64,000 bases of DNA, from the NCBI RefSeq assembly GCF_900963305.1, contig NC_042518.1, positions 11,298,486 through 11,362,485 on the forward strand. The letters are read 5' to 3'. This document shows, in pieces, positions 57,752 to 64,000 of this stretch; the stretch's first letter is position 1, and each line of letters starts with the position of its first letter. Source of the stretch: Echeneis naucrates (taxonomy: Eukaryota; Chordata; Actinopteri; Carangiformes; Echeneidae). Position numbers and translations under genes: made by a program. Under the pieces are notes generated by a model. The model did not search any database. It was not told where the DNA came from and saw only the letters and a program-made list of their open reading frames with translations.

Positions 57752-58684
57752 GTTAAACTGTGTGTCCACTGTCCTCTGTCTTCCTCTCTGCAGTCAGATA
57801 AGTAGAGGTGGAAGACATCTGAGTTTTGCATGGACTCCTCCTCACAGGGAGCAGAGAGGTGGACTGGACTGTGACTCCACTTTGTGTTTTGTTAAATCAT
57901 TGAGGAGAATTTGGGGATGACAACTTTGAAGTCATTCATTTGACGGTTTTACAAACAATGTGTTTGAATCATGTCCATGAAAATATCAGTCACAGTGTTT
58001 TCTCCTCAGCATCTTCTGGTTACATTGTAAATTAACTTTTTGTTTAGTGTTAATACAAGTCAAGTCACTTTCATCATATTAGAAACTGTAACAGTTTATT
58101 TATTAGTCTCACTTTTTATCAAAGAATAAAAATTAATGTCAGTGATTAAAATCATCGTGAAGACGACCAGAAAGAACTAAAGCTGTTGATACTGTCATTA
58201 ATGATGAATCTGTACATCGATCAAATCAATAATGATATTGACCTTTTGGAAAATGAAATGCATTGTCATTGTTATTGTTAGATAATTATGACAATTTATA
58301 TTTGCATTAAATGTAATTCCAGGAAAAAGTTAATTCTTGTATCTTCATTCAATTAAAGACTGTGTGATTCATATTGACTTTGAGATTTCATCTGAAATTG
58401 ATTTAAGAAAGAAAGTGTTTACACACACACTGAAAAAACTATGATTTTGGTCATAAATATACCAAATAAAAATTCCTCTATGGCCTAATATAATAATTAA
58501 TAACAGAATTTAGATGATCAGCTCATATTCTGTATAAATGACTTTCTATTCAGTCAGTTCTTCTCAGTGAGCTGGTGTGAAACCATCAGTGGTCTGAGGG
58601 CTCCTCCTCTGGTGGCTTCATGTATCAAGTGTTCAGGCACTGAGGGCTTTTTGTTCAGGTCTACTGATGCTTTGTGTTATTGTG

Positions 58685-58870
58685 AGTCTCTGGCACAGTA
58701 ATACACAGCAGAGTCTTCAGGCTGCAGATTCTGTCCATTTAGAGTCACTCTGTTGTTGGAAGAGTCTAAGTGGATGCTGAACTTGTTCTTCAGTGAATCT
58801 TTGTAGTATGAGGGGTGTCCAGCATGTGCACCCCCAATCCACTCCAGTTCTCTCCCTGCAGGTTGTCTGA
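58685..58870 (-). pseudogene. IGHV: IgH variable segment B7, 5'-truncated in FR2
   Basis: Only the 3' part of a B gene remains: RQPAGRELEWIGG, CDR2 AHAGHPSYY, FR3 and CARD, with a B-type RSS at 58646-58684. Homology stops at 58870, in the FR2 codons for the WIRQ tryptophan, and unrelated repeat DNA follows. Leader, FR1, CDR1 and promoter are missing. Confidence 0.9.
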
Positions 58871-59210
58871 CGGCTACAGAGCTCAATATCTCTGCCCTTT
58901 TGGAAGCTTATCCACTAATCAAACTACACAATTAGCAATGGCCTGTAGCTCCGTGTGCCTCATGTAGCTATTCATCTGCCTCCTTTCATGGTAGCACCTC
59001 TAGTCAAAGATGCAGGAAGATGGTAGAAATGGAGAAGAAATTTAGCAAGTTAGAGTCACAGCTCTGCACCTTAGCTAGCCCAATCTATGCTAGTGTAGCT
59101 AGCCGCCCCCCTGTAACCGATGCAGGCCGACCTAGACCAGCTCCTAAAGAATTCAGATAGGCTTCTCTGCGGTTACTGAACATTCTTTATTATTAAAATT
59201 GTAATATATA

Positions 59211-59241
<31 letters not shown>

Positions 59242-59854
59242 GTATGAATAAAATGTAAAATGTAAAATCTCTGGAATAAAATAATGATAGAAATTATGTC
59301 TCATATGTGTTAGAAAAATCAACATGTCAAATAAAAGCTCTCTTTTCAAGTCTTCTCTCTGAGAGTAGGCTGTGGGATTTTACTTCACTCTCCTCATACT
59401 GTGTGTGTGTGAGGCCCTGCTCTTTGACATGGATGCGTAATTGTGCATGGATAACACGGACACAGCTATTCTGGTTCTACTGCACGCAATACGTTTTTCT
59501 AAAGTAGAGTAATACAGCACAATCACACACTTTGGGCCTGATTTACTAAGATCCCACGTAAAGGGTACTAAATTGTGTGCACAGTGCAATAGACTGTGTT
59601 TTGCGGGTGATCTACTAAGAATCTGTGGAAATGAAAACAGGTGCAACAGGTGGACAGAGCAGTGTTTAAATAGTTTTGTGTCTTAGTGGAGAGTTGGACG
59701 AGCAGAAAGCTGCAACCAGAACGCTCTGACAGCTCATCCGCAGACATCCCAACCCTCCCGTAAGAGTGCAGAGTGGCTGTGTGTGTGTGTGATTGATCAT
59801 GTGCGCGTATGAGAGAGCTAGTGTGAGTGTGTCTATGTGTGACACGCCGTTACT
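58871..59854. other. Repeat-rich DNA between B7 and piggyBac fragment
   Basis: Holds a (TA)n tract at about 59213-59240 and, around 59530-59650, a stretch resembling non-autonomous DNA-transposon ends (GGGCCTGATTTACTAAGATC). No gene is recognised; short frames lack known motifs. Confidence 0.45.
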
Positions 59855-60745
59855 GATCTTGTAGCCCCATTTCCTTGGTTTTGCAGGCAGGTACTGCTTC
59901 AGCCTGTTTCTTCCCTTGAAAGGGATCATCTGCTTGTCCACAGCCAGCTTCTCACCCATTTGGATCGCCTGCAGCTTCCAGGTGAGATGGGTTTTGTGGA
60001 GTGGATCAATGTTTTCTCCCTGTCTGATTTTGTTGTTGCTGAATTGGAAGGACTTTTTGATGAACTCCCATCTGTTCAGTGTCATGGTGTCTGCTACCTG
60101 GGACACTCGGGTGGCTGGTAGACCAAATAATGACATGCACATTGCTTCACCAATGAACTGCTCCAGGTCTTTAGTAGTGAAGGAAAGGGGCTTTTCAGTG
60201 TTACACTGAATGGAATATAAACTGGATTGGTCCACAACTGCTTCCAGAATGTCTTCAGAAAAAAACATTTTGAAGTATTCATAAGGGGACATTATATCGT
60301 CAGGTGTTGGAAGGCTGGCCTGCCATTCTGGGTAAGTAGGGATGTTGGTACTGTGGACTGTTCTCCATCGGGGTGAGCATGGAGAATCTTCCCTTGATAA
60401 AGCTTCATAAGCATCTAAGTCGATGCTGAACTTGTTCTTCAGTGAATCTTTGACATCTCCATCCCTACTCATCCACTCCAGTCCTTTCCCTGCAGGTTGT
60501 CTGATCCAACCTGTCCAGTAGTCACTAACAGAATAAGAGACCTGACAGGTGATGGTCAGACGTTGACCTGGCTGAACAGTCTCAGAGTCTGGCTGTGTCA
60601 ACTGTTCACACTTCACACCTGTTAAAGAGGAAGAAAATCATTTTGTTTTTCATCAATTCCAAACACAGAAATGTTGAGTGAGACAAATCCAGAGAGACTC
60701 ACAGGATCCAGCTGCCAACAGCAGCAGCAGAGCTACAGAAAACAT
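59666..60745 (-). pseudogene. B8: VH 5' half fused in frame to piggyBac transposase
   Basis: The promoter (octamer-like ATGCAAAC at 60832-60839 and TATAAAAA), leader exon (60703-60745), intron (60619-60702) and V exon of a type B gene are intact down to FR3 residue SIDLD: CDR1 YSVSDYWTG and short CDR2 MSRDGDVKDSLKNKF. At 60413/60414 the V exon passes, without a stop, into the piggyBac fragment; the combined second exon stays open to 59666, about 316 codons, of which about 68 are VH, about 185 transposase and the rest noncoding-type sequence. No RSS remains, so it cannot rearrange. If transcribed from the V promoter it would give a secreted-type leader on a VH-transposase hybrid. I infer an accidental fusion; the open frame over the joint is seen directly. 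Confidence 0.85.
59855..60413 (-). mobile_element. piggyBac-family transposase fragment
   Basis: The minus strand encodes part of a piggyBac (DDE_Tnp_1_7) transposase: SPYEYFKMFFSEDILEAVVD, FTTKDLEQFIGEAMCMSLFG, LNRWEFIKKSFQFSNN, then DKQMIPFKGRNRLKQYLP and KPRKWGYKI. The Asp of DKQM sits where the family has its first catalytic Asp (DEQ in typical members). The later catalytic residues and the C-terminal Cys-rich domain are absent. It is joined in frame to the V exon of B8. I could not establish terminal inverted repeats or TTAA target sites. Confidence 0.85.
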
Positions 60746-60889
60746 GGTTTATGGTGAAAGTGATGAGCTGTGAACTCCACTGACAGTCTGATGGGAAGTT
60801 TTTATAGCTGAGGAACAAGGAAGGTCCCTGAGTTTGCATAGAACCAAACATATGAATCTTCAGTGTTGGTGTAACTCGAGACAATCATT

Positions 60890-61672
60890 CTTATGGTATG
60901 ATTTAAAAAACAACTTTTAGTAATTTAAGACGTCTACACCAACATGACAGGAAAGATGATTTAAATTAAATACAAAATAAGTCTTGATTTATTCATCTCC
61001 TTGCTAACATATTTGATTCAAACAGGCATACCTACAGCAGCCTTATTTATGTCAGTTCTGTAAAAAGTCTAATTTGCCGCAGGTGGGTTGTATGTTTAGA
61101 TGAAAATATGGTTTCATTGTCTGCAAAACATTTTCCTCCAAAAAGAAACATCTAAAAAAATGGAAGTGAGACTTTATCTTATCTTATCTAAGAAGGATTG
61201 TCAGTTCTGTTCAGTTCAGTGTTCAAATGGGAGACAAAGTTTACACAGAAAGTTTATCTTCCACTCTCAAGATTTGATTAACTTTTGATTTCACAGCAAT
61301 TGCAAATATTATTCTTTCTTTATCCCATTTTAATCTGCAGCAGCAATGTGGCTCCTGCTGGAATCACCTTGTAAATCTGTGTGTGTATGTTGAACTCAGG
61401 AAGAGATTTTTTTGTCCATTTGGCAGATTTTGAAATGTCTGTCAGTGTCAGCCAGACAGCGTCACTACTCCAAGAGATGACATATTAAAACACTTGAAGG
61501 GTTGAGTTGAAATCAAAATGGGATAGTTGAAAGATGAGTGTGATCTGGTCAAGAGCATTAAAAATCAGAATTCATACAGATTTTGCAACAAAGGAGAAGC
61601 AAACTAAGTCAACATTGAATGACCTTCTGTGTTAAAAGAAAATATCAAAACAAAAATGTGATCAGGAGATCA
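60890..61672. other. Unassigned DNA between B8 and A16
   Basis: Not repeated elsewhere in the window. No VH, RSS or transposon coding sequence recognised. Confidence 0.5.
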
Positions 61673-61711
61673 GGTTTTTGTACAGCTGATCAACCAGCTC
61701 CAGTCACTGTG

Positions 61712-62148
61712 AGTCTCTGGCACAATAATAAACAGCAGAGTCTTCAGTCTTCAGACGGTCCATCTGCAGATACAGCTGCTGTTTGCTGTTGTCTCTGGAG
61801 ATGGTGAACCGGCCCTGGACTGACTGAGAGTAAAATTTGTCGCTGCCACCACCACTGCTAATGGTTGCAATCCACTCCAGTCCTTTTCCAGGAGCCTGTC
61901 TGATCCAGGCCATGTAGTAGTCACTGAATGTGAATCCAGAGGCTGAACAGGTCAGTCTGTGGGATTCTCCAGGTCTTTTAACTGCTGGTTCAGATTCTGT
62001 CAGAGTCTGACCATCAACACCTGTAGAAAGAAAAAGATCATAGAGTCAGCTGTTTGAAGCTGCTACCATTTCAAACTAAGAATCAGAGAAACTCTTGACC
62101 TGCCCAGCAGAGAGTTAACAGCAGCAGTCCTGTCCTGTAGTCCATCAT
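61712..62148 (-). CDS. IGHV: IgH variable segment A16 (type A VH, intact)
   Basis: Exon 1 is 62100-62148, exon 2 61712-62020 (309 nt). CDR1 is [10 protein letters not shown]2 starts MAWIRQ, CDR2 is [11 protein letters not shown] and FR3 has MDRLKTED. The RSS at 61673-61711 is standard; the octamer-like element is at 62221-62228. Its 3' flank is unique DNA. Confidence 0.95.
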
Positions 62149-62778
62149 GTTAAACTGTGTGTCCACTGTCCTCTGTCTTCCTCTCTGCAGTCAGATAAGT
62201 AGAGGTGGAAGACATCTGAGTTTTGCATGGACTCCTCCTCACAGGGAGCAGAGAGGTGGACTGGACTGTGACTCCACTTTGTGTTTTGTTAAATCATTGA
62301 GGAGAATTTGGTGATGACAACTTTGAAGTCATTCATTTGGTGGTTTTACAAACAATGTGTTTGAATCTTGTCCATGAAAATATCAGTCACAGTGTTTTCT
62401 CCTCAGCACCTTCTGGTTACATTGTAAAATGACTTTCTGTTTATAGTTCATACAAGTGAAGTCACCTTCATCATATTGAATATGTCATTGATTAAAATCA
62501 TTGTGAAGACGACCAGAAAGAACTAAAGCTGTTGATACTGTCATGAATGATTAATCTGTACATTGATCACAGAGAAACTGAACTTACATCCAACAATTCA
62601 ATTAAAACAATGATATAGACCTTTTTGGAAAATCAAGTTCATTGTCATTATTATGATTTGATGATTACAACATTTGATCATGATATTCAAATTTTAATGA
62701 TTGAAAATCTTTTCTTTACATCATCACAGGAAAAAGTAAATCCTTCTAATTCCCTTGCCTTCTGATTGTGTTATTGTG

Positions 62779-63205
62779 AGTCTCTGGCACAGTAATACAC
62801 AGCAGAGTCTTCAGGCTGCAGATTCTGTCCATTTAGAGTCACTCTCTTATTGGAAGAGTCTAAGTCGATGCTGAACTTGTTCTTCAGTGAATCTTTGTAG
62901 TATGAGGTGTATCCAACACGTGCAGCTCCAATCCACTCCAGTCCTTTCCCTGCAGGTTGTCTGATCCAAGCTGTATAGTAGCCACTAACAGAATAAGAGA
63001 CCTGACAGGTGATGGTCAGACGTTGACCTGGCTGAACAGTCTCAGAGTCTGGCTGTGTCAACTGTTCACACTTCACACCTGTTAAAGAGGAAGAAAATCA
63101 TTTTGTTTTTCATCAATTCCAAACACAGAAATGTTGAGTGAGACAAATCCAGAGAGACTCACAGGATCCAGCTGCCAACAGCAGCAGCAGAGCTACAGAA
63201 AACAT
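62779..63205 (-). CDS. IGHV: IgH variable segment B9: intact V frame, RSS lacking its nonamer
   Basis: Exon 1 is 63163-63205, exon 2 62779-63078 (300 nt). CDR1 is YSVSGYYTA, CDR2 ARVGYTSYY, and FR3 has SSNKR. The heptamer CACAATA is present (62772-62778), but homology to other B genes ends about there: the 23 bp beyond and the nonamer position (62740-62748) are spacer sequence with no ACAAAAAGC-like word. The promoter is normal (octamer-like at 63292-63299). So the exon is coding-competent but probably cannot rearrange efficiently. 63300-63576 is B flank without a gene. Confidence 0.9.
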
Positions 63206-63576
63206 GGTTTATGGTGAAAGTGATGAGCTGTGAACTCCACTGACAGTCTGATGGGAAGTTTTTATAGCTGAGGAACAAGGAAGGTCCCTGAGTTTGCATA
63301 GAACCAAACATATCTGGAAGTAGGAGGATGAAATCATGAAAGAAGCTTCCACAAATAAAATTATTTTATGTGCAGAACAAAAAAAATATTTCTAGTAAGT
63401 GATGTGATTTTATTTCAGACTGAAATGTAACATTTTAAAATTGTCCATGTTAACTTTTCCATGTGAAAATAAAAAATAAATCATTCTGTATCACAAGCTT
63501 TGTCATCTGACTGAAGAATAAATCAATGATGAGGTCGTGTCAGTTGGAAAACTTGTAAGTCACCAAAAATTAACAC

Positions 63577-63655
63577 AACAGCAGATATCAGTGTTTCCTT
63601 TTAGGTCCAAAAGACACAGAAAATTGTCACTGCCTGACCTCTAGTGGTTTGAAAA
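63577..63655 (-). repeat. Conserved B-gene upstream block, copy 7 (partial)
   Basis: Right half of the block, keeping the CTCF-like motif at 63635-63647. It is joined directly to the L2-block composite (about 63665-63832, with the GLWGKTDF frame). Confidence 0.6.
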
Positions 63656-63832
63656 CCACCAACAGTGTAGTAGGAACACTGTTCAGGTAGCAGGAACGTG
63701 TCGGCCTGTGAACGTCCCCCCACAGAACTGGCTCAGCTCCTCGGTCACATGTTGGTTCCTGAAGTCTGTTTTGCCCCAAAGCCCCTTTATGGCACGGTCT
63801 GAAGCAGCTGCTGTTTTGTCTTTGGTTTGTTT

Positions 63833-64000
63833 ATTTGTTATTAGGATCCCCATTAGTTTCCCACCAAGGTAGCATTTCAATAATCTTTTCTCAACATGTA
63901 GCCAAGAGAGATTTTGATGCATATAGTCAATGCGGGTCCATGATGGACAGCGAAGAGCCAGTCGCACAGCTTTGTTTTACAATATTTAAAGCTTATTAAT
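63833..64000 (-). mobile_element. LINE-B 3' end, copy 4, running off the window
   Basis: Matches the left edge of the 40541 copy (TTTATTTGTTATTAGGATCC) with an internal deletion of several hundred bases, then codes for a piece of the C-terminal region (SWLHVEKRLLK). It continues past the window edge. Confidence 0.75.

Noticed and set aside
1-64000. Search by eye for D segments (12-RSS on both sides), J segments (WGxG) and constant exons
   Set aside because: None found; all RSSs seen belong to V genes or V stubs and have 23-bp spacers.

Overview
This window is a stretch of a teleost immunoglobulin heavy-chain (IgH) variable-gene array. I recognise about 27 germline VH segments with an intact reading frame, plus several broken or partial ones. 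All lie on the minus strand, so any D, J and constant exons should be to the left, outside the window. A fish, probably a percomorph, is inferred from the VH framework sequences, the small leader introns (79-96 bp), the AT-rich spacers and the fish-type LINE, Ty3 and piggyBac pieces. I cannot name the species.

There are four VH types. Type A (16 genes, A1-A16) has an exon-1 leader starting [13 protein letters not shown]1 motif [18 protein letters not shown] and a standard 23-bp-spacer recombination signal (RSS: CACAGTG, 23 bp, ACAAAAACC). Type B (leader MFSVALLLLLAAGS, FR1 EQLTQPDSETVQPGQ) and type C (leader MFSVLLIQLLAAGS, FR1 IDLIQPDSKVVQPGQ) share a nonstandard heptamer, CACAATA, with nonamer ACAAAAAGC. 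Type D is one divergent VH at 21.3-21.6 kb with no leader intron. One gene (CB1) joins a C-type 5' half to a B-type 3' half.

Layout, left to right: solo-LTR end and A1-C1-A2 (0-4.4 kb); a relic B promoter (5.0 kb); a broken Ty3/gypsy retroelement (5.7-10 kb); A3-B1, a conserved flank block, an L2-like LINE block and an orphan RSS (10-14.3 kb); A4-C2(pseudo)-A5-B2 (15.5-20.7 kb); unique sequence with intronless D (20.7-22.9 kb); A6-B3(pseudo) running into a second LINE (LINE-B), then A7 (23-26 kb); second L2 block and orphan RSS (27-28.7 kb); A8-CB1-A9-B4 (30-34.8 kb); third L2 block and orphan RSS (35-36.5 kb); A10-B5 (37.7-40.1 kb); LINE-B (40.5-42.2 kb); A11-C3-A12-B6 (42.4-47.4 kb); a degenerate VH relic and a long LINE-C (47.6-51.5 kb); complete solo LTR and A13-C4-A14, a duplicate of the window start (51.6-56 kb); LINE-B fragment, A15, B7(pseudo) (56.7-58.9 kb); B8, a VH 5' half fused in frame to piggyBac transposase (59.7-60.8 kb); A16 and B9 (61.7-63.3 kb), then the edge of another LINE-B copy.

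The array has grown by repeated duplication of a module of roughly 7-8 kb: A, then C or B, then A, then B, then flank block and L2 block. Mosaic spacers and near-identical frameworks point to unequal crossing-over and gene conversion. By established V(D)J rules, each V with a usable RSS can be joined by RAG1/2 to a 12-RSS D segment; octamer-type promoters lie about 70-90 bp upstream of each start codon. No D, J, constant exon, tRNA, rRNA or unrelated host gene was recognised.
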